A stretch of 57,104 nt of DNA. It comes from Vibrio mimicus CAIM 602. GTDB taxonomy: Bacteria; Pseudomonadota; Gammaproteobacteria; Enterobacterales; Vibrionaceae. Location of the stretch: positions 1 to 57,104 of the forward strand of contig NZ_AOMO01000026.1 in assembly GCF_000338875.1 (NCBI RefSeq). Direction: 5' to 3'. The position numbers were made by a program, and so were the translations under genes. Positions 17,413 to 26,400 of this stretch are shown in pieces (the first letter of the stretch is position 1; every line of letters begins with the position of its first letter). The notes under the pieces were generated by a model, which was given only the letters and a program-made list of their open reading frames with translations, was not told where the DNA came from and searched no databases.

Positions 17413-17540
17413 TATACCCAAACTACTTGGAGTTGCAGGTAGGCGGCAAGTGAGTGAATCCCCATGAGCATAGATAGACTATGTGATTGGGGTGAAAGAA
17501 CGTAGCCAACACCGCTGCAGCTTCAAGTAGGAAGGGATAT
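17413..17540 (+). repeat. ERIC element (copy B)
   Basis: Full length, about 127 bases, with core GTGAATCCCCATGAGCAT ... TGATTGGGGTGA. It ends 26 bases before the sulfhydrylase start, so it lies in that gene's leader and would be transcribed with it, or would separate it from an upstream promoter. Between kbl and this gene (17128-17565) nothing else than this copy and the remnant is recognised. Confidence 0.93.
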
Positions 17541-17565
17541 CACCTATCCAGTCAAAGGACGGACT

Positions 17566-18835
17566 ATGAAAGACGAAACACTGGCTATTCATTTTGGCTA
17601 CACCACCGACCCTACTACTAAATCTGTAGCTACTCCGATTTATCAAACGGTCGCTTACGAATTTGATAACGCACAACACGGCGCAGACCTATTCAACTTG
17701 GCGGTGCCGGGCAACATTTATACGCGGATCATGAACCCAACCAATGATGTGTTGGAAAAGCGCATGGCCGCACTCGAAGGCGGAATTGGCGCGCTGGTAG
17801 TGAGTGCGGGCAGTGCCGCTATCAACTACGCGATTCTGACGTTGGCGCAAGCGGGCGATAACATTGTTTCCACCCCGCAACTGTATGGCGGCACTTACAC
17901 CCTATTCGCACATATGTTGCCAAGCCAAGGGATTGAAGTGCGCTTCGCCAAGGACGATCGCCCAGAGAGTTTGATTGAGCTTATCGATGACAAGACCAAA
18001 GCGGTGTACTGCGAAAGCATTGGCAACCCAGCGGGTAACATTATTGATTTACAACGGCTCGCCGATTTATGCTCACGCCAAAGGTGTGCCCGTGATGGTC
18101 GATAACACGGTCGCCAGCCCTGCATTGTGCAAACCCATTCACTTTGGTGCAGATATCGTCGTCCACTCGCTGACCAAATATTGTGGCGGACACGGCACAA
18201 CTTTGGGCGGCGTGATTGTCGATTCCGGTAAGTTCCCGTGGGCGCAACACAAAGACCGCTTCCCCGTATTTAATCAACCAGAACCGTCTTATCACGGTGT
18301 GGTGTACACCGAAGCCTTTGGCGACGCCGCCTTTATTGGCCGCGCACGCACTGTGCCACTACGCAATACCGGATCTGCCCTCTCTCCCATGAACGCCTTC
18401 ATGATCCTACAAGGTCTGGAAACACTGCCACTGCGTATGGAACGCCACACCGAGAACGCCCTCAAGGTTGCGCAATATCTCAAACAGCATCCGAAAGTCA
18501 GTTGGGTGAGCTATGCCGGATTGGAAGACTCGCCGTATTACGCGTTGGCGCAAAAGTACATGGGCGGTAAACCTTCCGCAATTCTCTCCTTTGGTTTGAA
18601 AGACGGTTATGAAGCAGGCGTGCGTTTTTACGATGCGCTGCAAATATTCAAACGCTTGGTCAATATCGGGGATGCAAAATCACTCGCTTGCCATCCCGCG
18701 TCCACCACTCACCGTCAAATGAGTGAAGAAGAGCAATTTAAAGCGGGCGTGAGACCGGAGATGATCCGCCTTTCTGTCGGGATTGAACACATCGATGATA
18801 TTCTGGCCGACTTAGAACAAGCGCTGAACGCTTAA
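17566..18835 (+). pseudogene. metY: O-acetylhomoserine sulfhydrylase, frameshifted
   Basis: PLP enzyme making homocysteine from O-acetylhomoserine and sulfide. The first frame (17566-18105) gives the N-terminal part (IHFGYTTDPTTKSVATPIYQ; SAGSAAINYAILTLAQAGDN). The second frame, entered near 18066, gives the rest, including the PLP-lysine region VVHSLTKYCGGHGTTLGG and the C-terminus IRLSVGIEHIDDILADLEQA. Joined they make the full family length of about 424 residues. The break fits one extra T in the TTT at 18066-18068, since GAT TAT GCT CAC would restore LADYAHAKGVPVMVDNT. Both halves are otherwise intact, so this is either a recent mutation or a sequencing error. The 5' part is preceded by ERIC copy B. 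Confidence 0.88.
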
Positions 18836-18981
18836 GCGAAGCGTACCTTGTCCCGTCTATATCTAGATCTAGGCGGGATACTGTTCTTGCCCGACAACCC
18901 CTCACTTTAGTTTCACCAAATTGCATTTAGCCGATGATTCTGCGACAGTGACGCCACTTGTTGGCCGACTCATCGACACTT

Positions 18982-19920
18982 ATGTTACTTCCCAAATTGA
19001 TTGCCCTACTGCCCGACCTCGCCACTTTTATTGTGGTGGTCAATGAAGGCAGTTTTACCGCTGCGGCCAGCAAACTTGGCGTAACACCTTCCGCGCTCAG
19101 TAAGCTGATTACTCGCCTTGAACAAGCCTTGTCAGTCAAACTGTTTGAACGCACTACGCGCAAACTCATCATCACCCAAGCGGGGCAAAAGGTGTATGAC
19201 CAAAGCTTATTGATGGTCAATGCGGCGCAGCAAGCGATCGAAATCTCCAGTTCGGAACATGCCGAACCTGCTGGCGCCCTGACAGTTGCTGCGCCAGAGG
19301 CGTTTTTAAATTCCGTATTGCAGCCGTTTGTGGTGCCATTTCTCGCCCAATATCCGCACATTCAGCTCAAGCTTCGCGCCGCCGATGGTGACATTGATCT
19401 CTTCAAACACAATATTGATGTCGCCTTTCGTCTGACGGATAAGCCGGATGAAAACCTAGTGCTGCGCGAACTGTGCAAAACCAATTTGGTGCTGTGTGCC
19501 AGCCCTGAATATTTGGCGCAACGGGGTACACCGATTCACCCCACCGATTTAGCCGAGCATGATTGCCTCTACCTCGCTGAAACCGATAAAGATCATATCT
19601 GGACGTTTGCCAAAGGCCGCGAAACACACACAGTTGCTGTGAGTGGTCGTTACGCCGTGAACCAATCGCAGTTACGTTTAACTGGGGTGAAGAATCATCT
19701 CGGTATCGGGATTTTCCATGATTTTGTGGTGCAAGATGCGCTGGCTGCGGGCAAGGTGGTGCAAGTACTGCAAGAGTGGAATATTAAGAGTAATTATCAC
19801 GGCGCGATTGCCATGCAGTACGCGCAAACCAAATACATGCCAACTCGCCTACGGGTGTTTATTGATTTTGTGCTCGAACATCTCAGTCCTAAGCTCAATG
19901 GTAAGGAGTCCACATGCTAA
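18982..19920 (+). CDS. LysR-family transcriptional regulator
   Basis: A 312-residue regulator. The N-terminal winged helix is LATFIVVVNEGSFTAAASKL, GVTPSALSKLITRLEQ, with FERTTRKLIITQAG. The rest is the two-lobed effector-binding domain (about residues 85-295), of the CrgA/DmlR-like type. I start at ATG 18982 because it sits where family members begin; an in-frame TTG at 18958 is less likely. It overlaps the VOC gene by seven bases, so both may be co-transcribed. Effector and targets unknown. Confidence 0.9.
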   Translation: MLLPKLIALLPDLATFIVVVNEGSFTAAASKLGVTPSALSKLITRLEQALSVKLFERTTRKLIITQAGQKVYDQSLLMVNAAQQAIEISSSEHAEPAGALTVAAPEAFLNSVLQPFVVPFLAQYPHIQLKLRAADGDIDLFKHNIDVAFRLTDKPDENLVLRELCKTNLVLCASPEYLAQRGTPIHPTDLAEHDCLYLAETDKDHIWTFAKGRETHTVAVSGRYAVNQSQLRLTGVKNHLGIGIFHDFVVQDALAAGKVVQVLQEWNIKSNYHGAIAMQYAQTKYMPTRLRVFIDFVLEHLSPKLNGKESTC

Positions 19921-20297
19921 AACACATTCATCATGCTGCGATCATTTGTTCGGATTACCCTCGCTCGAAAGCGTTTTATACAGAAATTCTGGGCTTGCGC
20001 GTTGTAGCAGAAAACTACCGCGCCGCGCGAGACTCTTACAAGCTGGATTTAGCCCTGCCTGATGGCTCGCAAATCGAATTGTTCTCTTTTCCCAACGCAC
20101 CAGAACGGCCAAGTTTTCCTGAAGCACAAGGACTGCGCCATTTGGCGTTTGTGGTGGATGATGTGGCTGAAATAAAAGCTCAGCTAGAGCAAAAAGGCGT
20201 GTGTGTGGAGCCGATCCGCATTGATGAATACACAGGCAAAGCCTACACCTTTTTTGCCGATCCGGATGGGTTGCCACTTGAGTTGTATCAAGCCTAA
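19914..20297 (+). CDS. VOC (glyoxalase/bleomycin resistance) superfamily protein, YaeR-like
   Basis: A 127-residue metal-binding protein of the vicinal oxygen chelate fold. Two beta-alpha-beta-beta-beta units are visible. Likely metal ligands are the early His in HIHHAAI, Glu in IELFSF, His in GLRHLAFVV and Glu in LPLELYQA. It resembles YaeR/SMU1112c-like proteins, whose substrate is not known. It is coupled to the LysR gene and ends before a bidirectional terminator. Confidence 0.85.
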   Translation: MLKHIHHAAIICSDYPRSKAFYTEILGLRVVAENYRAARDSYKLDLALPDGSQIELFSFPNAPERPSFPEAQGLRHLAFVVDDVAEIKAQLEQKGVCVEPIRIDEYTGKAYTFFADPDGLPLELYQA

Positions 20298-20324
20298 AAA
20301 ATCAGGCCAATCGAAACTGGCCTG
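20297..20324. terminator. Bidirectional intrinsic terminator
   Basis: Stem CAGGCCA / TGGCCTG with an eight-base loop. The T run is six long on the minus side (serving the PepSY gene) and weak on the plus side. Confidence 0.75.
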
Positions 20325-20347
20325 TACATTCTTTACGTACTTATCAC

Positions 20348-21760
20348 TTAACTAAAAGCGACTTTCAGCTTAGTAATGCGGCTCACCAGTAACCAATCAA
20401 GCAGCAGAGCAACAACAATCGTTACTCCTGCCAGTGGGAATGCCACACCAATCACCAGTAACGTGGCTAAGCCAGCTTTCCATACTCCATCTTGCTCAAA
20501 ACGGGGCGGAACACCAAGCCGCGCCTGACCAGTTGGGCGACGCAGCCACCACATCACCACTCCTGAAATTGAGATAAGAATAAAGGCGAGACAAAACAGC
20601 ACGTTGGCAATTTTGTTCCATACACTCAAATCCCCCTGATGCAGCGAGACACCCGCCGCCATTGCTTTGGCAAAGAGTGAGTAATCTAGCCAAGTAACTT
20701 CACTCAACAGTGCCCCTGAATATTGGTCAAAATGCGCAGTGCGATCATCACGCGGATCGACAATATCGCCTGCCATGGTATTGGCAGAAACAGTATAAAC
20801 ACCCGTTTCCCCACGCGGAAAAGCAACGCGGTACTGCGTAAAACCCAGAGCCTTGGCTTGAGCAACCACTTGGTCGATACCGAATTGAGGATTAACCGCA
20901 ACCATTTCATGCTCACCACCATGATGATGAGATTGCGGCACTGGCGTTTGCTCCAAGTTCCACGGCATCTCTTTTTCCGCACCATGATTCAGTTCTGCGT
21001 GAGTGAGCAAAGATTGCGGCTTTTCTCCCCAAGTGTAGTAAGTCGGGAAAGTATTCCATGCCTGTACCAGTTTTCCGCCCCAAATTCCCGCCCAAGAAAG
21101 ACCGGAAATCAGGAAAAACAGCAGGACCAATGAAAGCATGCCGCCTAAGTTAGCGTGCAGATCACGCCATAAAATTCGCGCGCCACTGCCAACTCGGATT
21201 TTGAGAAACCCCGCTTTACGAGCACCATCCAGCGGCAGCCATAAGTAGATACCACTCACGAGCAAAATCATCCCCAAACTCGCCGCGACTTCAATCAAAT
21301 AGTCGCCCCAATCACCAATCAATAAAGTGCCATGAATGCTGTTCGCCAATTCATACCAGCTTTCACTGCGATCGATGCTACCCAGTACAGTTGCGCTGTA
21401 AGGGTTTACGGTAACAAAGCGGGTCGAACCATCACTCAAACGCACTGAGAAACGGTTGGCTAAATCAGGCTGAGGCGCAGGAATAAACTGGGTAACTTGC
21501 GCTTCGGGATACGCATTTTGCACTGCCGCAAGTTGCTGAGAAACTGGCATTACCTGCGTTAAAGGTGTCACTTTCAACACATCGGCGTAGCGGGCTTGTT
21601 CAATTTCATCATCAAACAACATGACTAAGCCCGTCAGCGCCAACATCAACATGAAAGGCACAACAAACAGACCTGCATAAAAATGCCAACGCCAAGTGAG
21701 AAAATAGAGGGTTTTACGACGCGCAGTCAGCGTCGGTTGAGGTGTAGTAACGGTACTCAA
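20348..21760 (-). CDS. PepSY-associated transmembrane protein
   Basis: A 470-residue inner-membrane protein of the PepSY_TM family. Five membrane segments are visible: WHFYAGLFVVPFMLMLALTG near residue 25, others near 160, 205, 385 and 440. Long periplasmic loops contain the PepSY-like region (MPVSQQLAAVQNAYPEAQVT). Conserved histidines lie in WHFYAG, SIHGTLLIGDWGDY and DLHANLGG, as is usual in the family. Such proteins are often iron- or copper-regulated and some act as ferric-siderophore reductases; which applies here is not visible. A DUF2946-like gene lies upstream on the same strand, with an ERIC between them. Confidence 0.85.
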   Translation of the reverse strand: MSTVTTPQPTLTARRKTLYFLTWRWHFYAGLFVVPFMLMLALTGLVMLFDDEIEQARYADVLKVTPLTQVMPVSQQLAAVQNAYPEAQVTQFIPAPQPDLANRFSVRLSDGSTRFVTVNPYSATVLGSIDRSESWYELANSIHGTLLIGDWGDYLIEVAASLGMILLVSGIYLWLPLDGARKAGFLKIRVGSGARILWRDLHANLGGMLSLVLLFFLISGLSWAGIWGGKLVQAWNTFPTYYTWGEKPQSLLTHAELNHGAEKEMPWNLEQTPVPQSHHHGGEHEMVAVNPQFGIDQVVAQAKALGFTQYRVAFPRGETGVYTVSANTMAGDIVDPRDDRTAHFDQYSGALLSEVTWLDYSLFAKAMAAGVSLHQGDLSVWNKIANVLFCLAFILISISGVVMWWLRRPTGQARLGVPPRFEQDGVWKAGLATLLVIGVAFPLAGVTIVVALLLDWLLVSRITKLKVAFS

Positions 21761-21837
21761 CGTATTTCTTCCTTTTTTAAACGCAAATTATCCCTTCGAT
21801 CGAAAGACCAAATGGGATATGTGCGTATGACTTTACT

Positions 21838-21962
21838 GTACCCAAAATACTTGGAGTTGCAGGTAGGCGGCGAGTGAGTTCATCCCCATGAGCATAGACA
21901 AACTATGTGATTGGGGTGAATGAACGTAGCCAACACCGCTGCAGCTTCAAGTAGGAAGGGTA
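21838..21962 (+). repeat. ERIC element (copy C)
   Basis: Full length, with core TTCATCCCCATGAGCAT ... TGATTGGGGTGA and end AGGAAGGGTA. It lies between two minus-strand genes, the PepSY gene and the DUF2946-like gene, which may once have been directly adjacent. Confidence 0.92.
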
Positions 21963-21996
21963 AAAATGGTTTTATTGTTATTAGGTAATAATTCAG

Positions 21997-22344
21997 TTAA
22001 GCCAAAGGCGGGGCACGAGGGACGGGGCTTTCAAAACGGACACTTAGAGCCAAATAAGTGTAGCCGTCTACTTGCGCCGTCGTTTGTCGAATTGGAAGTA
22101 GTGTGGTTGGAAGTTCGGTGTGATGAAAATTGGAGAAATGGGCAAACGGACACGGTTTACTGTGCTGAGTTTGCGGTTTGCCATCTTCAATTTTGACTAA
22201 TTCAAAACCATTGATGGTACAGAGTGTCGCCCATACGCCTACCGCATTGCCGTGTGCGTTTAGCACGGGCATGAGCGAAACCATCAGCCAGCTAAACAGG
22301 CTGAGTTTCAGCATCAAACGGTGAAAAGCACGTTGTGGGTTCAT
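21997..22344 (-). CDS. DUF2946-like small exported protein
   Basis: A 115-residue protein. The N-terminus MNPQRAFHRLMLKLSLFSWL followed by MVSLMPVLNAHG is a signal-anchor or signal peptide. Then comes WATLCTINGFELVKI and a Cys/His pair region (SKPCPFAHFSNFHH), the layout of DUF2946 proteins thought to be periplasmic metal-related. I start at ATG 22344, which has AAAGAG upstream, not at 22395. Probably functionally linked with the PepSY protein downstream. Function unproven. Confidence 0.65.
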   Translation of the reverse strand: MNPQRAFHRLMLKLSLFSWLMVSLMPVLNAHGNAVGVWATLCTINGFELVKIEDGKPQTQHSKPCPFAHFSNFHHTELPTTLLPIRQTTAQVDGYTYLALSVRFESPVPRAPPLA

Positions 22345-22498
22345 AACAACACTCTTTATGGATTGAGCACTACTATAACCATTAGTGATAACCATAACAG
22401 TGGGACGTGCCTAAGTTTTTAACAAAAAACCAAGCTTTGTTTACAAACGCGTTAATGGAGAGCAAAGCGATGAGTACGCCTGACTCTCAAATCTTGTC

Positions 22499-23443
22499 TT
22501 ATGTCGTGGTGGGAATGGGTTCAAACGTAGCTTGATTGCGGCCATTATGTTTTGAGGTATAAAGCGCATTATCCGCAGTTTGAGCCACATCGACAGCTTT
22601 CAGTTGTTCAAAATCCACTTGTTCGGGGTAAAGAACGGTATAGCCCACAGACACCGTAACGCATTGGTTCATCGCCTCTGGTGAATGCGCTATTTCAAGC
22701 TGCTCAACCGCATTAATTAACTCATTCACCATGGATTTAGCGCCCTCTTCCTCAGTGCTTGGCAAGATAAGCGCGAACTCTTCACCGCCATAACGCGCGG
22801 CTAAATCTGCGGGTCTTTTGGTAATGCTACGTAGGGTATGCGCAATTTTCCGAATGCATTCATCGCCGGCGATATGCCCGAAATGATCGTTAAATTTCTT
22901 AAACTCATCGATATCGATCATAACAACGGTAAGAGGCTCACTTTGCCGCCGAGAACGCTTAAATTCGACATTGAGTTGCTCATCAAACTTGAGCCGATTG
23001 GCGAGGCTGGAGAGACTATCAGTGTGCGCCATTTTATCCAGCAACCGAATCGCTTTGTGGTAAGCCAGATGAGTTTGGGCACGAGCCGCGACAACACGCG
23101 GTTTAAGTGGCTTAACAATGTAATCCGCCGCCCCTGCATCAAACACTTTTTCTTCAAATCCAGTATCCGTTTTGCTGGTAATAAACAGCACTGGGATGTC
23201 TTGCGTCGCGGGGTTACTTTTGAGCTTGGCACACACAATTAAGCCGTTCATATCCGGCAGTTCAACATCCAGCAAAATAAGATCGGGCTTTAATGCTTCT
23301 ATCATTGAGAAAGCCTGAGCGGCATCCGAAGCAAAGCGAATGCGCCCTATTTTGCATAGTACTTTGTGCAATGACATCACGACTGTGCTGTCATCATCAA
23401 TGATGAGGATGTCAGGTAATGTCGTATCGCCCACTTCATTCAT
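22499..23443 (-). CDS. Response regulator diguanylate cyclase (REC-GGDEF)
   Basis: A 314-residue protein. The receiver domain has its acidic pocket in IDDD and the phospho-acceptor Asp in LILLDVELPDMNG (about residue 58). The GGDEF domain has an intact active site, RYGGEEFALIL (about 216), and an inhibitory-site motif RPAD five residues before GGEEF, so it should make c-di-GMP under product control. Its ATG overlaps the TGA of the upstream hybrid kinase as ATGA, so it is almost certainly that kinase's output. Confidence 0.95.
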   Translation of the reverse strand: MNEVGDTTLPDILIIDDDSTVVMSLHKVLCKIGRIRFASDAAQAFSMIEALKPDLILLDVELPDMNGLIVCAKLKSNPATQDIPVLFITSKTDTGFEEKVFDAGAADYIVKPLKPRVVAARAQTHLAYHKAIRLLDKMAHTDSLSSLANRLKFDEQLNVEFKRSRRQSEPLTVVMIDIDEFKKFNDHFGHIAGDECIRKIAHTLRSITKRPADLAARYGGEEFALILPSTEEEGAKSMVNELINAVEQLEIAHSPEAMNQCVTVSVGYTVLYPEQVDFEQLKAVDVAQTADNALYTSKHNGRNQATFEPIPTTT

Positions 23444-26400
23444 GCTGATACCCCCATGTGTTGAGTGAGTGATTCAAGTAGGCTTTTCGCTTGTTTAAAG
23501 TTCAACCGTTCCAATGAATCTGACAGTTGTTGGAAGGCTTCACCGCCCATTGCCGAATGCAGAGCAGCACGATGCTGTTCAACCAGATCTAATACTTCCA
23601 GATCTTGGTCAGCCAACAGCTGCAGCAAGAGTTTGAGCGTTTCAGGTGAAATCGTATCCACCGCATCCCTCTCTGCCAGAGACAGTTCAAGCTGAGAGGC
23701 TTTTTTCCAAACTGCAATCGCGTCTTTGCTCACTTGAATCAAGGTGAGCAACTCAGAGGAAAGCTCCTCCATAATGGCATTGGCTGGCACACCTTGCTGG
23801 CGCAGTATCACCTCTGCTTCCGAAGCCATTTGCTGCATTTTTTCAGCACCTATCATTCCAGAAGTGCTGCGCAATTTATGAACTTGTTCAGCGGTAGCCA
23901 GACGTAACGGCTTAGCGTCTAGGCCATCAAAATCCTGCTCACCTTCGGTGAGATTCGTATTGTCTTCTATCAGATGACTCAAGGCGGTAAAAAAGAGCTG
24001 TTGATTACCCATGAAAAACTCTTGTGCCTGCTCATGATTAAGCCCTTCAATTTGCGGCCAATCATTAACGCTAAGCGGTTGTGAACTGATATTTTCAGAC
24101 AAGTAATCCTCTCCTCGATACTTTGCAACTTGGGTACGCAACACACTAATCAAACGTGATGGGCTGATCGGCTTGGTCAAAAAGTCATTCATCCCAGACG
24201 CAAAGGCACGTTTACGTTCCTCAACTAACGCGCCCGCGGTTAAAGCAATAATAGGCAATGAGTGTAGTTTTAATGTATTGCGTATATAGCGCGTTGTTTC
24301 CAGCCCATCCATTCCCGGCATCTGAACATCCATTAACACTGCGTCATACTCGTTTTTCTGCTTTAGCTTGTTAATCGCATCTTCACCACTGGCGACCACA
24401 TTTGTGGTCGCTCCCGCTTGGGTCAGTACATAGTCTGCAACTTCAAGGTTAGTGGCACTGTCATCCACCACCAGCACTCGAAAACCAAGCAGCCATTTCG
24501 CCTTGATCGCTTCAGTACGTGTCGATTGTAAAACCCGGTTGGCATTTCCAGAATGTTGGCTTACAGCGCTATTCACTGCATTAAACACAGCAGAAGCATT
24601 AATGGGTTTATCTAATAGGCTGTTGATCCCAAGTTCGTCTTCTTCAATTTTGTGTTGTTCTAAGCTGCCATCGGAATTGATCAATACGACAGGCGGCCTC
24701 TTCGCTCCGAATATTTCGGCGAGGTGATGTACTGCAGTTAACCCATCCATTGCAGGCATTTGGTTGTCCACAATAAGCACATCCGGAAGACGCAATTTTT
24801 GTGTTTTTCTCACCTTCACGGCATCCACCAAAGCGGCACCATCATGCACAATTTCCGAACGCCAACCGAGGGAATGCGCGACAGATTGAAGATGTTTCGC
24901 TTCTTTAGGATTATCTTCCGCGATCAGCACGAACAGAGTCTGCGCCTGCTGTTCTTGTAGGATAATGTCTTCATCCGACAGAGTTTGTAACGGCATTTCT
25001 GTCCAGAATGTACTTCCTTGCCCTTCACTGCTCTCTACGCCAATTCTCCCCTCCATCAATCCCAACAGTTTGTGAACAATAGAAAGCCCTAAACCTGTGC
25101 CTCCAAATCGGCGGCTTGTGCTCGCGTCAGCTTGCGAAAATGGTTTGAATAAACGTTTCTGCGCTTCTTCTGATATTCCTATCCCAGTATCCGTGATAGA
25201 GAAACGGACAATGTTTTTTTCTGCACCCTTCCAGCTAAATTTGTCGATAACTTCTGCACGCAATGCAATATGTCCCACACTGGTGAATTTCAGCGCATTA
25301 CTCAGCAAGTTCGTTAATATCTGCCGCAGGCGCATACTGTCGGCGATGACCCAATGCGGCAAATCCACACCCATTTCAAGCTTGAAATTGAGATTCTTAG
25401 CTTCGGCTTGAGTGGAGAAAACACTGGCCACTTCTTCGAGAAACTCTCTGAGATCGAGCGGTAACGCTTCAAGTATCATCTCATTGGCTTCAATTTTCGA
25501 TAAATCAAGAACATCGTTGACGATCCCCAATAACGATTTTCCTGAAATGCCAATTTTATCCACCAAACGATGCTGAGATTCGGTTAACGATTCATCCGAC
25601 AGTAAATAGGTTAAGCCAAGAATGGCGTTCAGCGGTGTACGGATTTCATGGCTGGTGTTGGCAAGGAACACGCTTTTTGCCTGAGTGGCTTGCTCAGCAT
25701 CGTGCAATGCTTTTTTGAGTGTCTGCTCAAACGCCAACCTGTCTGTAATGTTACGAATGGAGACGGAAATTAATAGCCCGTCATCCATCTGAACGGAGCT
25801 GGAACTAATTTCAACGGGGAATTCCGTTTCATCAGACCTCACAGCGATCTCTATTCTTTGATTACCCGGCCGTAACTCGTACCATTGCGCATGTTTCGCT
25901 CGCGCTGATTCGAGATCATAAGGAAACAGGCGATGCATGGGATACCCTTCTAATTCATCTCGCCCATACCCAAACACTTTTTCCGCTTCTTCATTGACCA
26001 TTTTAATGATGCCATTGGCATCCACAATCAGCGTCGCCTCAGGAGAAGATTCCAATAAAGCTTTAAACCGAAGCACTTCTTTTTCTTTTTGGTTCTGCAA
26101 TTGAAGGTTCCACTCTTCCCTTTGCTTCACCATAGAAGTTAGCCACAACCAGTACTGAATACTGACGCTCATCAATACAAAAACCATCATGATGGCGATC
26201 ACTATCAATATTTGTGTCGCAATACGCATGAGTACAGGTAGCTGCGGTTGCGCGGTATGAATGGTAATAAAACGTTGATCCGAGCCGGCATCAAGCAACA
26301 ATTTCGCTTGTTTTTCCCAGAAATTTCCCCGCCAACCTTTAATGCTCAGAACCCCCGCCACATCTAAACTGAGAAAGTCAGCCTCTTTAAACGCATCTTG

